DNA from: Opitutales bacterium UBA5694
GTDB taxonomy: Bacteria; Verrucomicrobiota; Verrucomicrobiia; Opitutales; Opitutaceae
Length of the DNA: 64,000 nt
NCBI GenBank assembly: GCA_002420185.1
Contig: DIHO01000018.1
Span: 72,047 to 136,046, forward strand
Direction of reading: 5' to 3'
Positions 45,612 to 55,496 of the stretch are shown piece after piece. Position 1 is the first letter of the stretch, and every line of letters begins with the position of its first letter. Below the pieces are notes generated by a model. That model saw only the letters and a program-made list of their open reading frames with translations, was not told where the DNA came from and did no database searches. The position numbers were made by a program, and so were the translations under genes.

Positions 45612-45660
45612 GGACTAAATCAGGAATGCAAAAGGAGGATAGACATTTTTTATTAGCAAA

Positions 45661-47349
45661 CTATCCTTCTTTAACGGAAATCGTACGTACGACTTCGTCC
45701 AAAGTAGTCAGATTTTTCCGGGTGAGATTCCATCCCGATTCTCCCAGTGTGACCAAACCGCCTTTGCGGCCGATCTCACGCATCAGCGGTGCTGCCTCAC
45801 GATTCACGATAGGATCATGCAATGCCTCGGTAACTCTTAAGATCTCGTAAATCCCAATTCTCCCTTTGTAACCAATATTCCGGCACCGTTCACAACCTTT
45901 TGCCACGGGCAATTGAAGAACACCATCCATCGCTGAATCAGGCATATCCAATACACCAAGGGAATCCAATACAACCGTTCGTTCAATCGGTTTCAATTCG
46001 TAGCAATCCTGACAAAGCCTTCTCAAGAGTCGCTGTCCGATAACAAGCTCCACACCGGATGCAATGAGAAAAGGCTCAATCCCCATATCCGTCAATCTCG
46101 TTATAGCCCCTGCTGAGTCATTCGTGTGGAGTGTGCTAAAAACAAGGTGCCCTGTAAGGGAGGCTCGAATCGCGATGTCTGCCGTCTCCCGGTCGCGAAT
46201 TTCCCCCACCATAATGACGTTCGGGTCTTGTCTCAAGACGTGTCTTAATGCCTCGGCAAAACCAAAACCAATCTCTTGTTTGACTTGAATCTGATTCACC
46301 CCTGGAACCTCATACTCGATGGGATCCTCAACCGTGATGATACGACGGTCTTCGGAATTTATTTTCCGAATAAACGCGTTGAGCGATGTCGACTTACCAG
46401 AACCCGTCGGACCCGTAACCAAAATAATGCCGTGGGGTAGTCCAAGTGCACGGTCCACTTTCTGCTGATCCGCATCCGACATACCGAGTTGCTGGAGGCT
46501 CAGAGGAGAACTCTTCTTGTTCAGTAAGCGCAAGCTAATGCTCTCGCCATACATCACCGGCATGGTTGACAGGCGGATGTCCAAAATAGTTTCCGCCGTT
46601 TTCAAGTTGATTCTTCCATCCTGAGGGAGGCGACGCTCAGAAATATTGAGCTTCGCCATAATCTTCAGTCGGGAGACTATCGCGTCCTGGAACTTTCTGA
46701 GGTTGTCAGGAACGGGAACCGAGACTAGCAACCCATCAATCCGATAGCGGATGCGAAGCTCGTCTTCCATGGGCTCGAAATGGATGTCAGTCGCTCCCTC
46801 TTCAACGGCTTGGTGGAACACCTCGTTGACAAAGCGAATGATCGCCGCGTCATCATCCTCTTCTTCCGCGACTTCAGCAGAGACTAGATCATCATCGATA
46901 TCAAACGACTCGTCTAAACTTTCAGCTCCTACCCCTAAATTTTGCGTAATAAATTTAGAAATACGGTCCGGATTCGCCAATCTCCAAATGGGGCGCTGAC
47001 CGCAGGTTGCGTACACCCAGTCATCCATGATACCTTCAACAGGCCACCCTGTCGCAAGGGCTAATTGGTCCTCCTCCCAATCCCCATCCAATAGCTTGAT
47101 TGGAACGCAATGAAACTCGTGTAGAATGCGAAGTGGAATCGCACTCAATCGATCGAGATCAAAATGCTCATGGGAAACAACCGCCATTCCAGTCTCATCT
47201 CCCAGCCAATCAACTATTTCGCTCAGGTTACTATTCTGCCAATCGGCGATTTGCTCGAGGCGTTCCGAGCGTCTCAAACCCTCCAACTCGGTCAATTGAT
47301 CCTGGCTCAGTTTGAGTCTATCCAAAAAAGTTAGCTCAGCAACCATCAT
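45661..47349 (-). CDS. gspE: Type II secretion ATPase
   Basis: This is 562 residues. The N-terminal MshEN-like domain (about 1-140) leads into the ATPase: Walker A VTGPTGSGKSTSLNAF (about 315-330), the Asp box ITVEDPIEYEVPGVNQIQV, Walker B NVIMVGEIRDRETADIA and the His box HLVFSTLHTNDSAGAI. A zinc-binding tetracysteine follows (CQDCYELK, then CERCRNIGYKG). All elements are intact, in contrast to the pilT remnant. It drives pseudopilus assembly from the cytoplasm. It overlaps the gene upstream by 4 bases. Confidence 0.95.
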   Translation of the reverse strand: MMVAELTFLDRLKLSQDQLTELEGLRRSERLEQIADWQNSNLSEIVDWLGDETGMAVVSHEHFDLDRLSAIPLRILHEFHCVPIKLLDGDWEEDQLALATGWPVEGIMDDWVYATCGQRPIWRLANPDRISKFITQNLGVGAESLDESFDIDDDLVSAEVAEEEDDDAAIIRFVNEVFHQAVEEGATDIHFEPMEDELRIRYRIDGLLVSVPVPDNLRKFQDAIVSRLKIMAKLNISERRLPQDGRINLKTAETILDIRLSTMPVMYGESISLRLLNKKSSPLSLQQLGMSDADQQKVDRALGLPHGIILVTGPTGSGKSTSLNAFIRKINSEDRRIITVEDPIEYEVPGVNQIQVKQEIGFGFAEALRHVLRQDPNVIMVGEIRDRETADIAIRASLTGHLVFSTLHTNDSAGAITRLTDMGIEPFLIASGVELVIGQRLLRRLCQDCYELKPIERTVVLDSLGVLDMPDSAMDGVLQLPVAKGCERCRNIGYKGRIGIYEILRVTEALHDPIVNREAAPLMREIGRKGGLVTLGESGWNLTRKNLTTLDEVVRTISVKEG

Positions 47350-47945
47350 TTCTGGTTTCCGTCATTTATAATATTGCTTCGGAGTGCCCTCCGACGGCGG
47401 ATTTCTTCAGCGACTCGCTGCATTCGTTCGCGAACCTCCTCATCACTAGCGGCTTCCATGTTCTGATTTCCATTCGGCAGCGACCTCCTCACCGGGACGG
47501 TGGGAGTTCGCTGCACATCCTCTGCAGTCCGCTGCGGAGACTGCCGAGGCGTTTCCTTAAGAGTGATAATATCGGCGTCTTTAAGACTAAGCTGCTTGGT
47601 TAGACCATTCTGCCGAATCCAGATCTTTTCCTCCCCCGGTTTTCTACCGCTATCGTAATTAACTAGGCTAAATCCGTCCTCTCCCAATTCGTCTTTAGTG
47701 AGCCGATAACTCTTCTTGGTTTGAGGATCGTAAACACTTACCCAAGCAGTCCCACCAATTTCTATAATGCCTCGAAATTCGACCGAATCCAAGGCGGTCG
47801 CAGGCGCCGCTTTCGCGGGAGCTGCTGCGGGATTTCTAGCCGAAGGCGGAGCAAAGGGCGACCGAGGTTCGCTTCCCTGAGCGTGGACCAACCCCTCAAA
47901 AAAAAGGGAAGCTAACAAGACCCCTGCTTTTACCGCCATGTTCAT
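47346..47945 (-). CDS. T2SS periplasmic GspC-like protein
   Basis: This is 199 residues. A signal peptide (about 4-22) is followed by a Pro/Ala linker and one beta-rich domain (about 50-110: SVEFRGIIEIGGTAWVSVYD, then RLTKDELGEDGFSLVNYD), resembling the homology region of GspC/PilP that contacts the secretin. The C-terminal 70 residues are Arg/Glu-rich (EEIRRRRALRSN), perhaps coiled. It lacks the inner-membrane helix and PDZ domain of classical GspC. The assignment rests on position between gspD and gspE and domain shape, so it is tentative. Confidence 0.7.
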   Translation of the reverse strand: MNMAVKAGVLLASLFFEGLVHAQGSEPRSPFAPPSARNPAAAPAKAAPATALDSVEFRGIIEIGGTAWVSVYDPQTKKSYRLTKDELGEDGFSLVNYDSGRKPGEEKIWIRQNGLTKQLSLKDADIITLKETPRQSPQRTAEDVQRTPTVPVRRSLPNGNQNMEAASDEEVRERMQRVAEEIRRRRALRSNIINDGNQK

Positions 47946-48000
47946 TATCGATTACTTACCGTTTGTAGGGTTTTCTGGCAACGGAATCTTTCAACCCTTT

Positions 48001-50232
48001 CTATTTAGAATTCGAATCCTTCGTTGTGTCTTTAGTGAGGTCAAATCGGCCATTATCTAAAAACTCTCCGAGCTTGCTATCCATTGGATGGCCCAGCATC
48101 TTTTCCCGTGCGTCTAAATCCGCCTCAACGGAATCGCGAATGACTTTGGGACGGATAAAGACAAGTAGCTCTCTTTTCTCATAATCGGTTCCCCGGCTAC
48201 GAAAAATATTTCCAAAAACGGGGATATCGCCGAGTAATGCCATTTTGTTGAGCGATTTCGTTTCCTTGCTTCGCTGCATACCGCCAAGCACCACCAAACC
48301 ATTGCTTTTAACGCTCACAAACGAAACCATCTGACGTCGACCAATAATCGGCTGCTGATTTCCATTAATTTCGACAGATCCATCAATGTCATTCACCGAT
48401 TGGTCGATTTCTAGCTGAATGATGTCATTCGGCCCGATTAGCGGTTTCACTTTCAGCTCAATAGCGATATCCTGGTACTGAACCGTCTCCCGAACCGACG
48501 TACTCAGCGTATTGTCGGTTGTTGTGCCCGTTACAATCGGACGTTGCTGGCCAACAGTAAAGGTCGCTTCCTGATTGTGCGTGGTCAGTAATGTCGGTAT
48601 TGAGAGGATACGGACATTACTATTCGTTTGAGCAGCAGACAGAATTGCATCGAAACTCAGGTTAGAAATTATCCCGGTTGTTGCATCCATATTAAATGAC
48701 ACGTTATTCGCACCGATTCCCAAAATGTCTAGGCCTTGCAGGTTTCTAATGTTGGGCTCACCCGCCACCTCGTTTTGAATATATGAGCCTGTGATTTGAT
48801 CCATTCCTCGATTCGAATCTTTGTCTAAGTTAACCTCAGCAATGATAACTTCAATTCGTACCTGAGGGAGCAATACATCGATTTTCGCAATCAGCTCTGT
48901 CATCAAATCCAAATCACTTCGAGTACCTGAAATTATCAGTGAGTTGCTTCGCTCGTCTGCCTCGATCGTCATGAATTCGCTGAATTGGCCGTCCCGCTCT
49001 TCCAAAGTCGTATTGACTGCATTCCTTACCTGCTGCTGCAAAGGCTGATTTCGCTGTAACAGTTGACGGCCATTCTGACTTACACTCTGGTTGCCTCTCT
49101 GATTTTGCTGCTGAGTGTTCTGGTTCGCATTAGCCTGAGACCTGTCACCTGTTTCTGCAGAAGTAGAGCCACTGACAAAACTGCTCAAGAGTCCCGCGAC
49201 TTCCGTTGCTTGAGCGTGGTTTAGGATTATAACCTCGATACGCGTGGCAGGGTCAGACTTGATATCAAGCTTTTCGATTATCTCGTCGAAAAACACGATG
49301 TTCGACGGTTCCGTCATTATAATGATCTGGTTCGTGCGATCATCAGAGGCAATGGCCGTATTTGATCCAAACAGGATTTGGCTAGGAATGGCACCCTCTC
49401 CCGCCGATACCGCATTCACCGTGGGGCGCGCAGGTTGGTTCCCACCAGTGTCTTGACCTACCCTAATTTGGTTTTGATTGTTAGCCTTCGATCCAGGATT
49501 AGACTGTTCCCCGAAGTTTGCCCTTGCAGCATCAATGAGGCTCTGTATTTGCTCCGCCACTTCACTGGCTTGAGCGTATTGCAAAGTGTAGAACTCTGTC
49601 TTCACATTGAGACGACTCGGCTTATCTACCTCAGAGACCACATATTCCAGCCGCTGCAGATTGCTAATCGTATCCGTCACCAGCACCGCATTTGAATTCT
49701 GAAACGGAATAATCGTGCTAAATCCAGGGCTCAGGAATTGCTGTATTTGGGACTGAAAAGTCTGGGAATCCAAATACTGCAAGCGAAACAGCTTACTCAC
49801 TACCTTCCCGCTCGGCTGACGATCTAAAAGCGTTTCCACCTCCAACTCAGGGGCTTCGGTCCGAATTGTGTTGATCGATACTACTTTGAGAAATTTTTCC
49901 CCAAGAGGAGTCACCCCAATGCCATTGATACTCAGCAAGCTTTCAATTGCCAGAATCGCTTCACCAAGGGTCATTTCTCCGCGACTGTCGAACGTGAACT
50001 CTGGAGTAGGCAATGCTTGAGGACGGATGACAGACCTACCTGTCAAGGTCTCCAGAGAATGGAGAACACTCACTAGCGGCTCTCCTCGCCAGAGAATTCT
50101 AACTGGATCGTCTTCCACCGCATTCACCATAGGGGCATTAGTGTCCTGAGCCTGTCCGATCAGGGACAGCATTCCCCAATTAAACATTAAAGCCAAGGTA
50201 ACAAAATTCGCTTTTCGTATCCAATAATTCAT
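48001..50232 (-). CDS. gspD: Type II secretion secretin
   Basis: This is 743 residues. A signal peptide (about 1-29) is followed by N-domains (about 45-370; LQYLDSQTFQSQIQQFLSPG, RLNVKTEFYTLQYAQASEVA, IEVIILNHAQATEVAGLLSS) with a Gln/Asn-rich insertion (about 365-410, NQNTQQQNQRGNQSV), then the secretin domain (about 470-700: LLPQVRIEVIIAEVNLD, VPVFGNIFRSRGTDYEKREL). The LVVLGGMQRSKETKSLNKMA block is diagnostic. It forms the outer-membrane channel. Its start overlaps the gspM-like stop by 4 bases. Confidence 0.95.
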   Translation of the reverse strand: MNYWIRKANFVTLALMFNWGMLSLIGQAQDTNAPMVNAVEDDPVRILWRGEPLVSVLHSLETLTGRSVIRPQALPTPEFTFDSRGEMTLGEAILAIESLLSINGIGVTPLGEKFLKVVSINTIRTEAPELEVETLLDRQPSGKVVSKLFRLQYLDSQTFQSQIQQFLSPGFSTIIPFQNSNAVLVTDTISNLQRLEYVVSEVDKPSRLNVKTEFYTLQYAQASEVAEQIQSLIDAARANFGEQSNPGSKANNQNQIRVGQDTGGNQPARPTVNAVSAGEGAIPSQILFGSNTAIASDDRTNQIIIMTEPSNIVFFDEIIEKLDIKSDPATRIEVIILNHAQATEVAGLLSSFVSGSTSAETGDRSQANANQNTQQQNQRGNQSVSQNGRQLLQRNQPLQQQVRNAVNTTLEERDGQFSEFMTIEADERSNSLIISGTRSDLDLMTELIAKIDVLLPQVRIEVIIAEVNLDKDSNRGMDQITGSYIQNEVAGEPNIRNLQGLDILGIGANNVSFNMDATTGIISNLSFDAILSAAQTNSNVRILSIPTLLTTHNQEATFTVGQQRPIVTGTTTDNTLSTSVRETVQYQDIAIELKVKPLIGPNDIIQLEIDQSVNDIDGSVEINGNQQPIIGRRQMVSFVSVKSNGLVVLGGMQRSKETKSLNKMALLGDIPVFGNIFRSRGTDYEKRELLVFIRPKVIRDSVEADLDAREKMLGHPMDSKLGEFLDNGRFDLTKDTTKDSNSK

Positions 50233-50801
50233 GGTGTATATTCGATGGATTTCAATTCTAGCTTCACATCGAGGAATTCCGGTGTCCGCCGCTGGGCTTG
50301 AATCGTAATTTGACGCAGACTGACATAAGGTAAATTCGTCTTAATCTCATTCGTAAATTGGATAAGCCGGTTGTAGTTCACTTTCCCAAGATCTATGGTG
50401 AAGGTGTGAAAGGTCAGCGAATTGCCTGAACTTGATTTAGGAGAATTGATTTTGAAGTCTCCAAACCCGTACTTTCGAATCAGATCATCTATACGAGCGT
50501 TGACCTCATTCACAGAGGGAAGTTCGCCTAAGTTGATATCTTGGATTAAACTATTGTACTCCTCTTCCGTTATAGCTTGCTGCTCTAGGTAATCCCCCTG
50601 GTTTTTAGCTGCACTGTTTGCGACCCTGATGTCGAAAAAAGCGGTGCCATGCCTTTCGATTTGGAACGAAAACCATACTCCGAGCAGGGCCCCTACGAAT
50701 AAAACAGTTAGCACTTTCTCCCGCATCGATAGCCGAAAGAAACGGACGCGCAAAAAAGCGATCCAATACTGGAAGTCGTTTTTGATACTTGAACTAGCCA
50801 T
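50229..50801 (-). CDS. GspM-like T2SS inner-membrane protein
   Basis: This is 190 residues. A short N-terminal cytosolic part, one membrane helix (about 28-48, EKVLTVLFVGALLGVWFSF) and a periplasmic ferredoxin-like domain fit GspM/PilO. Sequence similarity to GspM is weak, so the name rests on topology and position between gspL and gspD. In T2SS it stabilises GspL and the assembly platform. Confidence 0.72.
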   Translation of the reverse strand: MASSSIKNDFQYWIAFLRVRFFRLSMREKVLTVLFVGALLGVWFSFQIERHGTAFFDIRVANSAAKNQGDYLEQQAITEEEYNSLIQDINLGELPSVNEVNARIDDLIRKYGFGDFKINSPKSSSGNSLTFHTFTIDLGKVNYNRLIQFTNEIKTNLPYVSLRQITIQAQRRTPEFLDVKLELKSIEYTP

Positions 50802-52002
50802 TGTTCGCGACCTTCTCGATCACATTTTTAATTGCAAAAGAACCGGCCTTAAAATATATTAACGCCGTAAACGTTGCACCACCCGGACGGCTCTGGATAT
50901 TTTCCAGCTCCACGTTATCAATCTTAACAAAACGATCCAACCTTGCCTTGAACTGATTAACTTGTCCATTGCTCGTCGCATTAGCAAAGACTTTGAGGCT
51001 ATTGGTTCCGTTGGTTTCGACTTTCGTAAACCAGACCGCATCCGTCAAAAATGGTTGTATAGCCACTAGCATGTCGAAAGGCACCAAGTCCGAGTCCTGA
51101 AAACTCAATAGTTCGTTGATCGTTGTTTGCTGGGAGATGATGCGTTCCACAATCGGAGCCTGCTCGGTATTCCAATCTTCACGCAAGTTCAGATAGCCAC
51201 GCTCTACAAACCAAAATAGCTCTCCAAATACTAAAAGTGCGAGAGCGGCCGCAACCGCGAGAACAACTCTCCATATGAGAAGATTTCTCTGCTCCTCCTG
51301 TTTCGCCTGTTCAACACTCTCTGGATCTCGTAGATCCATATTCCACAGAACTTCACGTTTTATCTGAACCGCAATTGACTTCCCAGCTTCCGTAGCTTGA
51401 AATTTAAATTTTTTCTCTTCAATCGTGATATTAGTATTTGAATACCAAATACGAGTAATATTTTCACCTATGCGATCTTTTAAGCGCTCTGTGACGACCT
51501 CCAAATCCCCACTGGCGAGTCGAACGGATCCATCTCCGCCTGAATTTCTGGGAAAGGACTCAAAGTAGCATGGTATCTCCGACACGTCGTCGAACTCGAA
51601 GTAGCTGATTGACGAATCAGAAACCAGCAACAAAGGAGCCCCTTCTTCGCCTTTTCCAGCCAGAACCCCTACACTGAATTCGGGTATCACCACTTCATAC
51701 TTGGACCATTCAGACATCTCAGTGCTGTCGAACGACCGCCTGTATCCAGAATATATATAGGCATATCGCTTGGCTTTATCAACGCAAAACCCAAACTGAA
51801 GATGCTCCAGGGGAAAGGGCGACATGCCTTCCAGCTGAAGCTGCAAATAGCTCTCCCGTTCACTATCTTCAACATCCTCGGGGATTTCCACCCTCCGACA
51901 GAAGAAAACATGACCTGGAGCAGCAGCGACCTGCATCGTCATCATCCTATCATTTTCTGGATTGGTTAATGTATTTTGCACAACTGTAAACTTGTCGGTC
52001 AC
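50794..52002 (-). CDS. GspL-like T2SS cytoplasmic/membrane linker
   Basis: This is 402 residues. An N-terminal actin-like cytosolic part (about 15-230; FFCRRVEIPEDVED and LQLEGMSPFPLEHLQFGF are typical of GspL/PilM) is followed by one membrane helix (about 245-268) and a periplasmic ferredoxin-like domain. It starts with GTG at 52002, overlapping the gspK stop by 4 bases. GspL links the GspE ATPase to the periplasmic pseudopilus machinery. Position in the operon supports the reading. Confidence 0.78.
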   Translation of the reverse strand: MTDKFTVVQNTLTNPENDRMMTMQVAAAPGHVFFCRRVEIPEDVEDSERESYLQLQLEGMSPFPLEHLQFGFCVDKAKRYAYIYSGYRRSFDSTEMSEWSKYEVVIPEFSVGVLAGKGEEGAPLLLVSDSSISYFEFDDVSEIPCYFESFPRNSGGDGSVRLASGDLEVVTERLKDRIGENITRIWYSNTNITIEEKKFKFQATEAGKSIAVQIKREVLWNMDLRDPESVEQAKQEEQRNLLIWRVVLAVAAALALLVFGELFWFVERGYLNLREDWNTEQAPIVERIISQQTTINELLSFQDSDLVPFDMLVAIQPFLTDAVWFTKVETNGTNSLKVFANATSNGQVNQFKARLDRFVKIDNVELENIQSRPGGATFTALIYFKAGSFAIKNVIEKVANNG

Positions 52003-53039
52003 GTGGGATTGGCGTTGTTTATACTGGGCTCTTCCCTGAGCTCAAGGAAAACGAACGGATATTCGAGATTCCCGGTTTCACCATTTTCTGTGGTTTCAGT
52101 ATTCGTACTGAACGTTCCAATCAAACTGTACGAACTTCCTTTTTCCTGCACTGTCACTTTGACTGTTAAGACACTGATTTGTTGCGTAATCGGAATACCC
52201 CGCCCGATTTCGCCAATGACATCAGTCATTTCAACCGCATTGGCGAAGTAGTTGTCATCCGATGTCCCCGACTCCCCATCAAGACCTGCCAAGTATTCCA
52301 AGATAGTCTCAACCTGGATTTCGTTCAATCCCGCCAAGGACTGGAGAGCAAGCGGAGATGCGGAGTTTACGTTCAATTGCATCACGGGATGGTACGTCAC
52401 CACTTCGGACAATCGTTTAAAATTGTCATTTGGAAATCCATTCTCGTCGAAAAAATGCTCCTTAAATCCGATCACCGAGGAAAGCTCATCCAAAGAGCGG
52501 AGCGGTCCATTGGCCGGGTGCATCTCTAATTCGGTTGTACTGTACTCTCTCGACTCCGCTCCATCTATTCGGGCGTCGTCGTCCTCGTCGATCCAATCGA
52601 GTAGCGTGTTGGTCAAAGACTGGCTCAGATCCAAATCAAAGTCCATTTCGTCAAACAGCAGAAAGAGCGACCCTTCATCCAGCTCGTTGATACTGAGCTT
52701 CGAAGACTCGTCTATAAAATCGACGGTCACATTCATTCCTTCTGGAATCTCAATCTTCGAGTAGTCAATTGGATCACCCCAGCCTTGGGCCGGAGCATAA
52801 ATGGCATCGTCTATCGCTTTCACATCCGCCAGTACCGCAACCGCAACTTCGAGGATCGACCAAGCTTGGAGCCTTAAACGCGTCCGCTCCACATAGTATC
52901 CCTCGCCGCGGACCTCGACTTGGGCTTGCTCCACGAATTTTGTTAAAACGTAGCTCAAGACAATTATTAGCACTAACACCATTAGCAAAATGGAGCCCTT
53001 TTTGGAACGGCAACGGTTTGAATCCAGGCGGCGTATCAT
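51999..53039 (-). CDS. gspK: T2SS minor pseudopilin GspK
   Basis: This is 346 residues. A basic N terminus is followed by the prepilin-type GSILLMVLVLIIVLSYVLTK helix with a preceding Lys-Lys-Gly. The large periplasmic domain has LLDWIDEDDDARIDGAESRE (about 165-185), the conserved GspK calcium/insert region, and LNVNSASPLALQSLAGLNE, a helix-hairpin-helix-like stretch that is diagnostic. It caps the pseudopilus tip with GspI and GspJ. It overlaps gspJ by one base and gspL by 4. Confidence 0.9.
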   Translation of the reverse strand: MIRRLDSNRCRSKKGSILLMVLVLIIVLSYVLTKFVEQAQVEVRGEGYYVERTRLRLQAWSILEVAVAVLADVKAIDDAIYAPAQGWGDPIDYSKIEIPEGMNVTVDFIDESSKLSINELDEGSLFLLFDEMDFDLDLSQSLTNTLLDWIDEDDDARIDGAESREYSTTELEMHPANGPLRSLDELSSVIGFKEHFFDENGFPNDNFKRLSEVVTYHPVMQLNVNSASPLALQSLAGLNEIQVETILEYLAGLDGESGTSDDNYFANAVEMTDVIGEIGRGIPITQQISVLTVKVTVQEKGSSYSLIGTFSTNTETTENGETGNLEYPFVFLELREEPSINNANPT

Positions 53040-53719
53040 CAGAAAAAGGGAACCCCATCGAAAGAGACAGGCAGCACAATCTGTCGCTTTTCTTCTCTGC
53101 CTTCGTATTCGAAGGTTATTTCAATTCGCTGCGGCAAGAGAAATTGGCCATCTGCTTCTTTATTGGGATCGTCTTCAATTTCCCATTCTGCTTCCTCATC
53201 CTCAGCTTCTAGATAATAGTAATTTATTTCCGTTACGAAAGGTGAAATAAGCGTTTTGCGCGGTTCTTCCTCTTTAAAGCCTGTTTCAAGCCGCGACCGC
53301 CAAAGCAAATAGAGCCCATCCTCCTCGTCCAGCTTCAGCGAGCATACAACATGCGGCAAAGGCATTTCAGGCCAAACCAGCACACCAGGGCTTTTGTCTA
53401 GTTCGAAAGTTAGTAATTGCTCATTCTCATAGGCCCGACCTCCACGATTTGACCAATAGACAGGGGTCTGTGCTTCCCCCGTAGACGTCTTCCAACCAGA
53501 TTTTTGTATGGACTGCTCCAAAAATCTGGATACGCCTCGCACGTGCTTCTGAAATAGCCAAACGTTTGCCCCCTTACCCCACAGCTCTCCTAGGGCGAAC
53601 ACAAATGTGGTCGCGGCGACCAGCAAGGCGGCACCCATGAACACTGCAAACATCACCTCAAGCAAAGTGAATCCTTTGCTCGAACGGAGAGATCGGTTTC
53701 GCTGATTTGTTAAACTCAT
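53039..53719 (-). CDS. gspJ: T2SS minor pseudopilin GspJ
   Basis: This is 226 residues from the ATG at 53719; the longer frame adds a Gly/Ala leader that overlaps gspI. The prepilin peptidase site is KGFTLLEVMFAVFMGAALL (Gly-Phe, Glu+5). The rest is a beta-rich domain with a Glu-rich loop (YLEAEDEEAEWEIEDDP, about 175-190). Between gspI and gspK it is in the usual order for the tip complex. Confidence 0.88.
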   Translation of the reverse strand: MSLTNQRNRSLRSSKGFTLLEVMFAVFMGAALLVAATTFVFALGELWGKGANVWLFQKHVRGVSRFLEQSIQKSGWKTSTGEAQTPVYWSNRGGRAYENEQLLTFELDKSPGVLVWPEMPLPHVVCSLKLDEEDGLYLLWRSRLETGFKEEEPRKTLISPFVTEINYYYLEAEDEEAEWEIEDDPNKEADGQFLLPQRIEITFEYEGREEKRQIVLPVSFDGVPFF

Positions 53720-53721
53720 GC

Positions 53722-54192
53722 TTATTCCAAGCCGCTTTGCTTTGCAAGCAGCCGGTCCCTTGTTTCTGCCCGAAGCTCCGCTCTCTCCACAGGGTCCGAC
53801 CAAGTCGGTCGTGTGAGATAATGAACCTCTTCCACTTCCTTCATCTCGTCCTTTTCCTTGTCGAAGATTTCCACGAGAAGACTAACCCGAAAAAGGTCAG
53901 CAACCAAGGTGGGCTCGTACTCAACTCTCCAAGACGCCTCGCCATGGCTTCCGGTGAAAACCTCCCCACCCTCTTCCAAGTCTTCGACTGAAACGCTCGA
54001 GAACGCGTCTAACCGGATCATGGACATGTCTTGCTCGTAAGCCTGGTCGACGTGTATGGCAGCGATGGCATTGATAATATTTAGATAAGCCGCAGTAAAG
54101 GTCGTTACGGCCACTCCAAATAAAGCGAGGGAGAGCATCACCTCTATAATAGTTAATCCCCGGTTACTCTTCCTTTTCGCCCTAACCCTCAT
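53722..54192 (-). CDS. gspI: T2SS minor pseudopilin GspI
   Basis: This is 156 residues from the ATG at 54192. The prepilin site is NRGLTIIEVMLSLALFGVAV (Gly-Leu instead of the common Gly-Phe; Glu+5 present). An Ala- and Ile-rich helix and a short acidic domain follow. It overlaps gspH by 4 bases and precedes gspJ by two. Confidence 0.85.
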   Translation of the reverse strand: MRVRAKRKSNRGLTIIEVMLSLALFGVAVTTFTAAYLNIINAIAAIHVDQAYEQDMSMIRLDAFSSVSVEDLEEGGEVFTGSHGEASWRVEYEPTLVADLFRVSLLVEIFDKEKDEMKEVEEVHYLTRPTWSDPVERAELRAETRDRLLAKQSGLE

Positions 54193-54719
54193 GAGTCTTC
54201 CTCGGGGGCCGTTAATTGGGACCCCGTCCATGGATCGATTTGATATCCACTTTTATATTCGCCAATTTTCAAATCTACAGAGAACGGCGTGCAAGTCCCG
54301 TCGGGAAAAAATGTAACCGACTCGATTTCGCGATAGGTGACCAATTCGCCACGTACAAGACGATAACCATCTTTGGGAAGAATCATTTTAAAAAAAACCT
54401 CGATTTCGACTTCTTCGCCAAATCCACTAGTATCCACTTGATAGGCGATCTCTTCTTCGCCCGACGAAACCATGAACGACTTAAGCTTTTCGTCAAAACG
54501 GACCTTGTGAGGCTGACGACTAAACACCGCCGCCTGTTTTGCTTTTTCTACCACTCCCCACAACTCGTTCTGCAGGGCTTCCAGTTCTCCTTGCTTCAAA
54601 AGTGCATTAATATTCCAGATAAACAGCGACGACAAAAGGGCTATCAAGGCCATCGTGAGCATAAGCTCAATCAAAGTGAACGCACGACGCCAATCACGAT
54701 CGCCAACTTTAACTTTCAT
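54189..54719 (-). CDS. gspH: T2SS minor pseudopilin GspH
   Basis: This is 176 residues. The prepilin motif RRAFTLIELMLTMALIALLS (Ala-Phe junction, Glu+5) is followed by a helix and a beta domain with SVTFFPDGTCTPFSVDLKIG, the GspH/FimT signature strand (FxPDGT). It bridges pilin filament and tip complex. It lies 80 bases after gspG and overlaps gspI. Confidence 0.9.
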   Translation of the reverse strand: MKVKVGDRDWRRAFTLIELMLTMALIALLSSLFIWNINALLKQGELEALQNELWGVVEKAKQAAVFSRQPHKVRFDEKLKSFMVSSGEEEIAYQVDTSGFGEEVEIEVFFKMILPKDGYRLVRGELVTYREIESVTFFPDGTCTPFSVDLKIGEYKSGYQIDPWTGSQLTAPEEDS

Positions 54720-54799
54720 CGACTGATTACTCTAACTAGGACTGCCCGGCAGAATGCCAACCGGACCAAGCTCGCAACTTAAACCCTCCTCAAAAACGA

Positions 54800-55243
54800 T
54801 TACCAGTTGGTAATATCGTCGCCCGACTCAGTGCCATCCGGCCCGAGGGAGTATAGGTCGTACGATGAGGCATTGTGCGTGCCAGGATACCGGTATTGAA
54901 GATCGCGGCCCCAGGGATCCTTCAGATTTTCTTCACCCTCGATGTATGGGCCTCTCCATCTGCCGCCGTCACCTTCCGGGCGAACCGCCAACGCCTTCAA
55001 GCCCTGCTGGGTCGTGGGGAAACTGCCCATGTGAATTCGATAGCTAGTCAAAGGTGTCTTGAAGGACTCTTTGACCTTAAAGCGAACCAACTCCGTTTGG
55101 TTTGTCCCGAAAAGATTGTCGACATTTGTTACGACAAGTCCGACTAGGAGAACCATCAACCCTATCACGAGCATTATCTCTATTAGGGTAAAACCACGTT
55201 TTTTAGAAATTGGCCGTCTTCTTTTCAATTGCTCTGTAATCAT
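54800..55243 (-). CDS. gspG: T2SS major pseudopilin GspG
   Basis: This is 147 residues. KRGFTLIEIMLVIGLMVLLV is the prepilin peptidase site and helix. PTTQQGLKALAVRPEG and GPYIEGEENLKDPWGRDLQY are textbook GspG. DLYSLGPDGTESGDDITNW closes the protein with the calcium-binding loop. It forms the body of the pseudopilus. It is the first gene of the T2SS operon; the about 250-base upstream gap should contain the promoter. Confidence 0.97.
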   Translation of the reverse strand: MITEQLKRRRPISKKRGFTLIEIMLVIGLMVLLVGLVVTNVDNLFGTNQTELVRFKVKESFKTPLTSYRIHMGSFPTTQQGLKALAVRPEGDGGRWRGPYIEGEENLKDPWGRDLQYRYPGTHNASSYDLYSLGPDGTESGDDITNW

Positions 55244-55496
55244 AATGTCAAAAATGGCTCTGCAAGCTTTAGGATTAATTTAGGAAATGCTACCGCACAT
55301 TGGGCGACTGATGCAATCCTCAGGTTTCAACTTTGGATTTCTCTTGCCGCATTTGCCAAGAGTCAACGTCCGCATAGACATCAGTTGTCTGAAATCCATC
55401 CATTTTTGAGTCTGAATACCGGCCAATTTTTGTCGCAATAACTAGGCAAAAAAAGCTTAAATCACGGAATTCTTCATTAATCCTTTAGGTTTTATA

